A stretch of DNA of 64,000 bases from Chitinophaga jiangningensis (GTDB lineage: Bacteria; Bacteroidota; Bacteroidia; Chitinophagales; Chitinophagaceae), in contig NZ_FRBL01000009.1 in the NCBI RefSeq assembly GCF_900142605.1, positions 310,001-374,000 of the forward strand, read 5' to 3'. Shown piece after piece: positions 35,792 through 42,982 of this stretch (position 1 is the stretch's first letter; each line of letters starts with the position of its first letter). The notes beneath the pieces are model-generated. The model searched no databases. It was not told where the DNA came from and worked only from the letters and a program-made list of their open reading frames with translations. A program made the position numbers and the translations under genes.

Positions 35792-36298
35792 TTATTTATT
35801 ATACTTAAAGATATACTCTTCCACCGTCCCATCCCTTGTACCCTGCACACGCGCTTCCAGCACCGTTGGAGCGGAGAACCGGTAAGTCACCTTTTGCGGA
35901 AAATCATTTTTCAGGTCCTCTGCCACAAAGCCGATCGGCTTGAGCACTCTAACCTTCAGTTTTACCGGTACCAGCGTTTCATGGCCAGTATATACGGGCA
36001 TAAAGTAAATGGCATCACCCTGTTTCACTAAACTTACCGACTGCTGCAGGGAACTATCGCCTTCGGCTACACGCCAGGTACGGCCGTACCAGGTGGAGTC
36101 GTTTACCTGCTGCCATTGTTCTACTACGGAGCCTTTCCGGGTGTTCATCACCCAGGTACCCTGTAATTTGCTGAGATAAGGAAAGTCTTTAACACTGGCT
36201 TGTGCACTGGCCGCCTGCCAGGCGCATGAGGCGGCAAACACTAATAGTAAGCGTGTTGCCGTTTGCGTTAGTAATTTATGTAGATGTTGATGATGCAT
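35792..36298 (-). CDS. Secreted DUF6265-like protein
   Basis: The 168-residue protein starts MHHQHLHKLLTQTATRLLLV, a hydrophobic signal region ending SCAWQAASAQ. The mature part begins DFPYLSKLQGTWVMNTRKGSVVEQW, a WVM/G-x-W pattern typical of the lipocalin-like DUF6265 family, with WYGRTWRV and later KVTYRFSAPTVLEARVQG. The function is unknown; the fold suggests binding of a hydrophobic ligand in the periplasm. The longest in-frame start at 36376 would add 26 non-signal residues; 36298 is preferred. It ends at the bidirectional terminator shared with prfC. Confidence 0.7.
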   Translation of the reverse strand: MHHQHLHKLLTQTATRLLLVFAASCAWQAASAQASVKDFPYLSKLQGTWVMNTRKGSVVEQWQQVNDSTWYGRTWRVAEGDSSLQQSVSLVKQGDAIYFMPVYTGHETLVPVKLKVRVLKPIGFVAEDLKNDFPQKVTYRFSAPTVLEARVQGTRDGTVEEYIFKYNK

Positions 36299-36341
36299 AT
36301 TTGTTAGCTGACAGGTACAAATGTAACCATCCCGGTCATCA

Positions 36342-36378
36342 ATAAAAAATGCCACCCGTTTTATTCCGGGTGGCATTT
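36342..36378 (-). terminator. Terminator of the Tyr/Arg/Pro-rich secreted protein gene
   Basis: Perfect 12-bp stem 36347-36358 with 36367-36378 (arm AAATGCCACCCG), followed on the minus strand by TTTTTTATTG. It lies 22 bp beyond the stop of the upstream minus-strand gene. Confidence 0.85.
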
Positions 36379-36399
36379 GAATTTTTCATTTTTCAGTTA

Positions 36400-36717
36400 T
36401 CAATTAACGATGGTAACACCTGCGCTGAAGGCCACTCTGGGTCTTGCCACAGGTACGGGCACCGGGTACACAGCCACTGGTGGTGGCGGCGGCACCGGTA
36501 CGTAATAAGCTGGTGCGTATCTTGGTCTGTCGTAAACCACTACGCGGCGTGGTCTGCAATCATCATAGCGGCGGTAGTCGCAATGTCTGCGTTCATAGCG
36601 CTCATATGACTTATAGTGCCCATTGCCATGGCCTCTGCCGTGACCATAACCTCTTTGCGCATAGGTGGTGATTACGGCTCCGCCCATCAACACTGTCAGA
36701 AGGATTAGTTTTTTCAT
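36400..36717 (-). CDS. Small secreted Tyr/Arg/Gly/Pro-rich protein
   Basis: The 105 residues start with a signal peptide (MKKLILLTVLMGGAVITTYA). The mature protein is low-complexity: GYGHGRGHGNGHYKSYERYE, a basic Tyr/Arg/Asp segment with RHCDYRRYDDC, then a VPVPPPPPVAVYPVPVPVAR proline-valine tract and a short hydrophobic end. I do not recognise a family. The composition suggests an extended, possibly cell-wall- or nucleic-acid-interacting protein. It lies 52 bp downstream of another proline-rich secreted protein gene on the same strand and has its own terminator, arguing that both are real genes. Confidence 0.6.
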   Translation of the reverse strand: MKKLILLTVLMGGAVITTYAQRGYGHGRGHGNGHYKSYERYERRHCDYRRYDDCRPRRVVVYDRPRYAPAYYVPVPPPPPVAVYPVPVPVARPRVAFSAGVTIVN

Positions 36718-36769
36718 TTTTTTGGTTTTTAGTTCAAGATCGGTTGGTACAAATTATTACAGGTGCTAA

Positions 36770-37132
36770 TCAAGCGCTGTGATTCGGCTCGTAAAAGCCA
36801 CTGATGGCAAACGTTCCGTAGGAATTGGTCATGACAGCATTGGCGTAACGATGATGAATATATTTATAGTTATAAGAATGCGGTGGTATTGGTGGTTTTG
36901 GTGGACGAGGCGGCCGCGGTGGCTTCGGTGCGTTATGCGGTACCGGAGGCTTAGGCGGTGGCGGAGGTTTATGTCCGGGATGTGGTGGCCTTGGAGGCTT
37001 AGGCGGCAACGGTGGCGGCGGTAAATGCCGTGGTACCGGTGGCTTTGGCGGTGGTGGTGGCAATTGAGCGGAGCTCGTGTTTATCGTGCCTGCCATCACT
37101 ATCATTACTGCTAAGGCAATTATTTTTTTCAT
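36770..37132 (-). CDS. Small secreted proline-rich protein
   Basis: The 120 residues start MKKIIALAVMIVMAGTINTS, a signal peptide ending near SSAQ. Residues about 23-85 are an uninterrupted proline repeat (units such as PPPPPKPPVPHN and PKPPRPPRPPKPPIPP), then a tyrosine-rich end (SYNYKYIHHRYANAVM). A polyproline-II rod spanning envelope layers is plausible. The codon pattern alternates within the repeat and the signal peptide is convincing, so it is probably a real gene. It precedes another low-complexity secreted gene by 52 bp. Confidence 0.6.
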   Translation of the reverse strand: MKKIIALAVMIVMAGTINTSSAQLPPPPPKPPVPRHLPPPPLPPKPPRPPHPGHKPPPPPKPPVPHNAPKPPRPPRPPKPPIPPHSYNYKYIHHRYANAVMTNSYGTFAISGFYEPNHSA

Positions 37133-37289
37133 GGCACATCTGATTAGGTTATGAATACAGGTGGTTGCACACCAACTTACTTCTTCCGTTTTAATGCTAC
37201 TCCTCTCCGCGATTCGTATTTTTCCACCTGGTTATAAGCTGGTGGCTGCATTTTTACCTGTTTAAACAGATAAATTCAACATCTGTGCC

Positions 37290-37322
37290 AAAAAAAAATC
37301 CTCCGCAGCATACGGAGGATTT
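37290..37322 (-). terminator. Terminator of the DUF6089-like outer membrane protein gene
   Basis: Perfect 10-bp stem 37296-37305 with 37313-37322 (arm AAATCCTCCG). The minus strand continues into a nine-base T-run. Confidence 0.88.
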
Positions 37323-37399
37323 AAATATAAATTTTGACGCTTTCCGGGAGAATAAAAAACCACTGTTTCCGCCAAAACGCTGTGTCAGTATTGTTTTTA

Positions 37400-38263
37400 T
37401 CAGAAGCGAGGACAACGCGTTGCGTTTACCCTGCCCCATGGATTGCCACCATTACCGAGGCGGTAAGTAATGGTGAAGCCGGTAAAGCCATACCAGTCTT
37501 TATGTTTATCAGAACCTCTGATAGTACCATCTACCGGATAGGTACCAGGTGTTAATTTGCCACTCACCTCATCGCCGCGGTAAGCCATATCTATGGAAGC
37601 CTGTCCACGATAAGCCAATAAAGTGTTCTGGTCTACATAAGTTTTACTCACGTCATCCAGGTAATCAGTGATAGTTGGACGAAGGCCAAGTTCGAAGCCG
37701 AGTGTCCAACGGTCACTCAGGATAGCCTTGAAACCTACACCAAATGGTATGGACACGGTAAACATATCATAAGGCAAACGATCAGGGTATTGCGGTAAGC
37801 CCTGTCCTTCAGTACCCAGGCGGCGGAGGCGTACCCAGTTGCCCGACTGGTCTTTGGCCTGCGGATCAAACCCAAAGCCTGCTATACCCGCAAACACATA
37901 CGGCGTAAAGCCTTTTTCATCTATATCCAGGAAATTTAATTCTCCGATCAGGGCAAATTCAATCATGCGACTGCGGAAGCTAAGGTTACGTTGTCTAAGG
38001 TCTGTCTTAGCATTGGTACTGTCCGCACCGGCAGCCACTCCGTATGTAATGGCCCCCCTGAGAGAGAAATAACGATTAAAATCTTTTCTGACTAAAATTC
38101 CCAGCGCTGGCCGGGTGTACTTCAGGTCTACCTTCTGTTCCACGAGATCTCCACTGTAATTGCTGATTCCCAAAAATGCGCCGACATGCCAGTCCTGCGC
38201 CATGCTGATAAATGGGATTGCCAAGAATAACAATAGTATTCCGGTAGATTTTTTGATTTTCAA
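37400..38263 (-). CDS. DUF6089-like outer membrane beta-barrel protein
   Basis: A 287-residue protein with a signal peptide (MKIKKSTGILLLFLAIPFIS). The start of the mature part, WHVGAFLGISNYSGDLVEQK, and the later segments ALGILVRKDFNRYFSLRGAITYG, FVFAGIAGFGF-like and TLGFELGLRPTITDYLDDVS match the DUF6089 outer-membrane protein family, which resembles PorT/OmpW-type barrels. The function is not established. It stands alone on the minus strand with a strong terminator. Confidence 0.78.
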   Translation of the reverse strand: MKIKKSTGILLLFLAIPFISMAQDWHVGAFLGISNYSGDLVEQKVDLKYTRPALGILVRKDFNRYFSLRGAITYGVAAGADSTNAKTDLRQRNLSFRSRMIEFALIGELNFLDIDEKGFTPYVFAGIAGFGFDPQAKDQSGNWVRLRRLGTEGQGLPQYPDRLPYDMFTVSIPFGVGFKAILSDRWTLGFELGLRPTITDYLDDVSKTYVDQNTLLAYRGQASIDMAYRGDEVSGKLTPGTYPVDGTIRGSDKHKDWYGFTGFTITYRLGNGGNPWGRVNATRCPRF

Positions 38264-38442
38264 GGTGTCAGTTTTTAAGAGGTTAGTCCGGTATAATTGA
38301 ATAATCTATATAACGCAATTTGTGATCGTTTTATTTGCTACACAAGTACTAATCGTGTAGCTATTCACGTTACGCCGAACAAATATTAATATTTAAAATG
38401 TAAAAATAAACTAATAATACAAATCCTCCATAAAGAAATCCA

Positions 38443-38787
38443 TTAACATCTGATATAGGCCCATCCCTCCATTTGTCGCTCTACCAGATGCCCCACTCCT
38501 GCAGGTACCATTTTCACAAAAGGCAATAACCGGGATTCCGTTAAGTAATGACTGTTCATCGTATTGCTGCATATCAGCCACTCCACCTTATCCTGTGCCA
38601 GGGCAGTTACCCGCTCTTCAACCGCCCCACCGGGGATCAGTAAGGGCCAGGCCTCACCATGTACCACCACCTCTATCTTTATCTCCTGCCCTTTGTTGGC
38701 GGCATAAGTCAGCAGGTTCCGGATCTGGCCCAACATCGCTTTATGCGCATCCACTCCGGCTGATGTGATCTGAAACACAACTTGCAT
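38443..38787 (-). CDS. DsrE/DsrF-like protein
   Basis: A 114-residue cytoplasmic protein: MQVVFQITSAGVDAHKAMLG opens the fold, IKIEVVVHGEAWPLLIPGGA follows, and the rest keeps the DsrE pattern with VEWLICSNTMNSHYLTESRLLPFVKMVPAGVGHLVERQMEGWAYI. DsrE-like proteins take part in sulfur transfer, but this one has no conserved active-site Cys in the usual place except Cys in LICSN, so a sulfurtransfer role is possible but unproven. No operon partner. Confidence 0.75.
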   Translation of the reverse strand: MQVVFQITSAGVDAHKAMLGQIRNLLTYAANKGQEIKIEVVVHGEAWPLLIPGGAVEERVTALAQDKVEWLICSNTMNSHYLTESRLLPFVKMVPAGVGHLVERQMEGWAYIRC

Positions 38788-38909
38788 ATTGTAAATATAA
38801 CAATAGCAATCAAATATGAAATAAATAAATATTACAATGAAAAAAACGTGGTTACATGCTTAACAGCAGTAACGACAGAGATGTTGAAAATTTCGGAGAA
38901 GAAAATCTA

Positions 38910-39326
38910 TCAGGGCTCCTGGCGGGCCTTGCGCAATTCAAATAAGGTTTGATTCAACTGCGCTTCCAGCTTACGGCATTTTTCCGTGGCTTCGTTTATA
39001 CGATGACGATAGGTGACCTCTTTAATCTCGGATTGCAACAAACTGATATTGGCTACCTGCAATTGTTTACCCAGCTTGCCCAGCATCAGCCAGCCCAGGT
39101 ATACCAGCGTGCCCAATACCATTACGACCAGGCCTACGGCCAGCAACAGGGATATACTGACGCCTACCGGCATCACCACCCTTCCCATTGCAAAGGCGTT
39201 GCGACAGGCGCAACCCCAAAACAGGATGGATAGGACAAATACCTTGATGGAGTTAAGAAAATAAACGAAAAAGCGCCCAGGACGCTTAAACGGATGTACC
39301 TCTTTACGATTGCTTTTGGCTTCCAT
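38910..39326 (-). CDS. Membrane protein with C-terminal coiled coil, unknown function
   Basis: The 138 residues have a basic N-terminus, two hydrophobic segments (about 20-46 and 56-82, LLLAVGLVVMVLGTLVYLGWLML) and a charged heptad-like C-terminal half (LLQSEIKEVTYRHRINEATEKC, KLEAQLNQTLFELRKARQEP), suggesting a membrane-anchored coiled coil. I do not recognise a family. A 9-mer found upstream of two neighbouring genes (ATAGGACCA) also occurs 45 bp before this start, hinting at shared regulation with the AraC gene. Confidence 0.6.
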   Translation of the reverse strand: MEAKSNRKEVHPFKRPGRFFVYFLNSIKVFVLSILFWGCACRNAFAMGRVVMPVGVSISLLLAVGLVVMVLGTLVYLGWLMLGKLGKQLQVANISLLQSEIKEVTYRHRINEATEKCRKLEAQLNQTLFELRKARQEP

Positions 39327-39661
39327 GACAATCAGAAATGACAGGTTATTTTTTAGCTACCCTCCGTGCTTATAGGACCAAAATATGTACAGAAGTGGTT
39401 GCTCGGCTAAAAGTATCTAATCCAATCCATTTTGATTTGTCCATTTCAGCTTTTTTGTCGCTGAAATAAAAAAATTTAACATTTGGCAAAACCCTTCTTC
39501 TAACATTCCATTGAAAATCAATTCAATTATTGATTCGATAATCATATTATTAAAATAATAATTAAAAGAAAAAAATATTTTGTCTAAATTGTACTATTCG
39601 TGAATACAATAGGACCAAGATTGTACCATTAATCCCCGTGAAATAACCTAATTAGGTTGCT
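39327..39661. other. 335-bp intergenic region between divergent genes
   Basis: AT-rich DNA with two copies of the ATAGGACCA motif (39372-39380 and 39609-39617), the second 44 bp before the AraC start. No other feature seen. Confidence 0.5.
39609..39617 (+). promoter_or_regulatory. ATAGGACCA motif upstream of an AraC gene (one of three copies)
   Basis: The identical 9-mer is at 39372-39380, 39609-39617 and, on the minus strand, 41735-41743. It lies 44 bp before the AraC start, 45 bp before the membrane-protein start and 50 bp before the GH20-type start. Copies 1 and 2 share a further RAT-(A)TTGTAC-like tail. Confidence 0.6.
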
Positions 39662-40588
39662 ATGAAAAAAACATCCACCCAAACCAAAGAGCAACTGGAG
39701 GCACTTGCCTTACAAGGCCTGTGCTACGCCGATGATAACGTTGGTGAACCTTTTAGCATCAAAGAAGTTTCTGAACGCCTCGGCATGTCATACTCCTACT
39801 TCTACCACACCTTTGCAGAGGTTATAGGAGAACCCTTCTGGCATTATGTGAAACGCCACCGCCTGGAACTGGCAGCAGGGCTACTCCGGCACAGCGGCTA
39901 TAATATCAATGAGATTAGTGAAATGTGCGGATATGCCACCACATCCGCTCTCAGCAAAGCTTTTAAACAACACTTCCGGGAAAGCCCCATACAGTTCCGC
40001 AAAATTCAGGTGCTGCCCAATGAAAAAAGAACACTCGACATCGCCGTTACCATCACACACAGCGGCAGCGATACACCCCTGAGCAGCTTTTTTCATGTAG
40101 AACGTTGTGAGAAAGTTACAGTGCCGGATACCATCCTGTATTATTCACTGATTTCACGCGGACAAAATCCGGTGGCGGAAATGGTCGCGAAAATGACGCA
40201 TTTCGTGGGGTTGTTTCATAAAATGCAAACGCTGTATGATATACCTAACAGCCGAATCATAACAGGTACTTTGGATTCCGTGCCGGTAACCGACTATGAA
40301 AAACTAAGTATGTACGCAGGAATCGCCATTCCGGCAAACGACCTTAAAATGATTATTCAAATCGAAGGGCGTTATCCTTACCTGCTTAAAAAACGCATCC
40401 AGGGTGGCTCCTATCTTCGGTTGCCGCTGCCTATGGACTGGGCCACCGCAGGCATCCCCATGTACGATTTCATTAGTCGCAACTGCAAGGAAGGGATATT
40501 TAAAATGAGTGGTAATCACTTCTTCATATCCCTTTCCCTGTCTAACTATTGCGAAATTTTCATTCCTACTTTAAGAAAGCATTACTAA
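39662..40588 (+). CDS. AraC-family regulator with C-terminal effector-binding-like domain
   Basis: A 308-residue protein with the AraC DNA-binding domain at its N-terminus (about 10-120): two helix-turn-helix units, the second being ISEMCGYATTSALSKAFKQHFRES followed by PIQF. The C-terminal part (about 130-308) looks like a GyrI/Rob-type ligand-binding fold (KVTVPDTILYYSLISRGQ, AGIAIPANDLKMIIQIEG, GGSYLRLPLPMDWAT), the reverse of the usual order of AraC proteins. It converges with the GH20-type gene, 1 bp between stops. A shared 9-mer upstream of both suggests it regulates that gene and itself. Confidence 0.85.
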   Translation: MKKTSTQTKEQLEALALQGLCYADDNVGEPFSIKEVSERLGMSYSYFYHTFAEVIGEPFWHYVKRHRLELAAGLLRHSGYNINEISEMCGYATTSALSKAFKQHFRESPIQFRKIQVLPNEKRTLDIAVTITHSGSDTPLSSFFHVERCEKVTVPDTILYYSLISRGQNPVAEMVAKMTHFVGLFHKMQTLYDIPNSRIITGTLDSVPVTDYEKLSMYAGIAIPANDLKMIIQIEGRYPYLLKKRIQGGSYLRLPLPMDWATAGIPMYDFISRNCKEGIFKMSGNHFFISLSLSNYCEIFIPTLRKHY

Positions 40589-40589
40589 A

Positions 40590-41684
40590 TCACTTACCCA
40601 CCACAGGAAATAAAGTCCTGAAGCAATTCGACGGCGTATTGTTATTCGGCGTTGCCCCTGCTTTAGGCTTGGTCACTCCATAATACTCGTCCAAAAATGA
40701 ACCAGCGTCGGACCAAACGGTTTGCATCATTCCCTGGAATCGTGGCTTCATGTCGGCAGTCGCGGTGTTGCGGTAGTCGTACATATCCTTCAGCTGCAAT
40801 ACGGCATTGTTCGGCATGCGCCACGGACAGGTGATCACACTCAGTCCCTTCATGGCAAAATACACCGGTGTTTTATCAGGGCGCTCGTAATGCCAGTCGC
40901 ACACCATGATATCCTTTGGTACCAGGTCCACTGCACGGTGGGTATTATTCATACTACCTTCCCACATACCAATACCGGTTGTTTTACCGTCGATCAGCCT
41001 GTCGCCCCAGATCCATAACTGCCGGCCTTTTTCCGCCAGGTGATTGCGGATCTTCCATACCTCACCGGCATACAGCTCCGCTTTGTCGCGGCCGCCGCAA
41101 CGCGGACACTTGTCCTCACCGATATAAAACACTTCATCCATACCGGCATGAAAAGCGTCGGTTTCAAAAGCATCACATACCTCATCCACCAGCTCAAACA
41201 CTACCTTGTGCACACCAGGATGTAACGGGCAATAGCTCTTGCAATACAAACCATCCGCATTAGGCCATACATACTTTTCCGGCATCTTTACCCAGGGGGT
41301 TTCGTCAAAGTCGGGGTAAACCTTTAACAGGTTAGTGGTTTGACTGGCCCACGACTGATGCCCCAGCAAATTGATCTGTGGAATAATCCGGATCCCGTTT
41401 TTACGACTGGCAGCCACCAGCTGTTTTACCTGCGCATTGCTCAGCGCATCCTTATCCCGCAACTCGGGATGTGAAGTATATTGATAATTAAAATCTACCC
41501 GCAACACAAGTGTATTGATGTGTCGGGGGGCCAGCTCTTCATTAATAAACTTGATAAAAGCCTCCACTCTGCCAGAAGATGGAGCGCCGATGCAGAAGCC
41601 TCTTACAGGCAGGGAGTCAATACTCGTTTGGGCAAATCCGTTCAGTACGAATAGTAATAAGAAAAAGGTTGATAATCTTTTCAT
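40590..41684 (-). CDS. Secreted GH20-type glycoside hydrolase
   Basis: A 364-residue enzyme with a signal peptide (MKRLSTFFLLLFVLNGFAQ). The TIM barrel contains IRIIPQINLLGHQSWASQTTNLL, GVHKVVFELVDEVCDAFETD and the catalytic-pair motif HAGMDEVFYIGEDKCPRCGG with Asp183 and Glu184; the CPRCGG segment (193-198) could bind a metal or be a structural disulfide. It lacks the usual N-terminal non-catalytic domain of hexosaminidases, so it may be a trimmed GH20 with altered specificity. Probably a beta-N-acetylhexosaminidase-like activity. Convergent with the AraC gene. Confidence 0.8.
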   Translation of the reverse strand: MKRLSTFFLLLFVLNGFAQTSIDSLPVRGFCIGAPSSGRVEAFIKFINEELAPRHINTLVLRVDFNYQYTSHPELRDKDALSNAQVKQLVAASRKNGIRIIPQINLLGHQSWASQTTNLLKVYPDFDETPWVKMPEKYVWPNADGLYCKSYCPLHPGVHKVVFELVDEVCDAFETDAFHAGMDEVFYIGEDKCPRCGGRDKAELYAGEVWKIRNHLAEKGRQLWIWGDRLIDGKTTGIGMWEGSMNNTHRAVDLVPKDIMVCDWHYERPDKTPVYFAMKGLSVITCPWRMPNNAVLQLKDMYDYRNTATADMKPRFQGMMQTVWSDAGSFLDEYYGVTKPKAGATPNNNTPSNCFRTLFPVVGK

Positions 41685-41817
41685 GTAAAAGAGGGTTTTA
41701 AATCACTGGCCACAAAATAGCTATTGAAAAGTTGTGGTCCTATGCCGTTCGCGGAATTGCTAAATTCCTAATGCAAAAGAGGTTGATTTTTAATATATTT
41801 GAATAAATACTATCTGC

Positions 41818-42906
41818 ATGAACGATTTAAAACTACCCTTTTACGCTAAACTCGCCTTTACCTTATTGTCATTGGTATTGATTGTTACGATAGCGCGGAC
41901 TGGGAGCGAAATCATCATTCCATTATTGTTTGCTCTCCTGATCTCGATTATGCTGCTGCCCATAGCCTCACTCCTGGAGCGCTGGCGCTTTCCGCGGGGA
42001 TTGGCCGCCTTTACCTCACTGCTGCTGTTTATCATTTTCCTAATGATCATCATCATGGTGCTCACCAAACAGATGCAGGCCTTTATTTCGGATTTACCAC
42101 AACTGGAGTCAAAGCTAATGGACACTGTTAGCTCCTTACAGAACTGGGTTAACGTACAGTTTCATATCGACAGCAGTACACAAATGACCTACCTGGAAAA
42201 ACTCGCGATGGGAACCCTCGGTACCGCCACCAGCTTTGTGAGCTCTACCCTGCTCTCGGTATCCTCGCTGATCATCTTTGTCGTTTTCGTACTGCTGTAT
42301 ACGTTTTTCATTATGCTCTACCGCCGCCTCCTGGTGAAGTTCCTCGTGGCACTGTTTGCAGAAAAACATAAGGAAACCCTGCTGGGCGCCGTAGAACGTA
42401 CCCGCTCCATCATCAAAAGCTACGTAGGTGGCCTCATGATTGAAATGGTAATTGTAGCAGTACTCAACTGCACCGTGTTTGCCATCCTTGGGATCAAGTA
42501 TGCCGTGCTGCTGGGTATGATGGCGGCTATCTTCAACATCATCCCCTACATCGGCATCTTTACGGCGCTGGTGCTGTGCATGGTGGTCACACTGGCAACC
42601 AGCACTCCTATTGCTTCACTGCAGGTGGGCATTGCGCTGTTTCTTATTCACCTCGTGGATAGTAATGTCCTATTCCCAAGCATTGTAGGGCGACAGGTAA
42701 AAATCAATCCACTCGTCACTATTATCAGCGTTATCCTTGGGAATATGCTCTGGGGCGTACCCGGAATGTTTCTGGCGATACCGGTAATTGCCATCGTGAA
42801 AATATTATGCGAGAGCGTGGATAATTTGCATCCATGGGCTATTTTGTTAGGGGAAGAAGAGAAACCGAAAAAGTTGAAGCTGACGCGTAAAATTTTAAAA
42901 AAATAA
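41818..42906 (+). CDS. AI-2E family membrane transporter
   Basis: A 362-residue membrane protein with about eight hydrophobic segments in the pattern of the AI-2E/PerM family: LAFTLLSLVLIVTIARTGSEIIIPLLFALLISIMLLP at the start and the signature LMIEMVIVAVLNCTVFAILGIKYAVLLGMMAAIFNIIPYIG later, with VVTLATSTPIASLQVGIALFLIHLVDSNVLFPSIVGRQVKINPLVTIISVILGNMLWGVPGMFLAIP near the C-terminus. These export autoinducer-2 or other small molecules in some bacteria. It converges with the cusA-like gene over a paired hairpin. Confidence 0.9.
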   Translation: MNDLKLPFYAKLAFTLLSLVLIVTIARTGSEIIIPLLFALLISIMLLPIASLLERWRFPRGLAAFTSLLLFIIFLMIIIMVLTKQMQAFISDLPQLESKLMDTVSSLQNWVNVQFHIDSSTQMTYLEKLAMGTLGTATSFVSSTLLSVSSLIIFVVFVLLYTFFIMLYRRLLVKFLVALFAEKHKETLLGAVERTRSIIKSYVGGLMIEMVIVAVLNCTVFAILGIKYAVLLGMMAAIFNIIPYIGIFTALVLCMVVTLATSTPIASLQVGIALFLIHLVDSNVLFPSIVGRQVKINPLVTIISVILGNMLWGVPGMFLAIPVIAIVKILCESVDNLHPWAILLGEEEKPKKLKLTRKILKK

Positions 42907-42982
42907 CCTACCATGAGAAAGTGCCTTCGGCACTTTCTCATGGTAGGCTGGATCAGCGCCGCAGGCGCTGATCCAGCCTACC
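42907..42982. terminator. Overlapping pair of perfect 19-bp hairpins between convergent genes
   Basis: Hairpin 1: 42907-42925 with 42929-42947, loop TTC. Hairpin 2: 42942-42960 with 42964-42982, loop GCA. The two share the six bases GGTAGG (42942-42947), so only one can fully form on each strand. It starts at the last base of the AI-2E stop and ends at the first base of the cusA stop. Confidence 0.85.
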
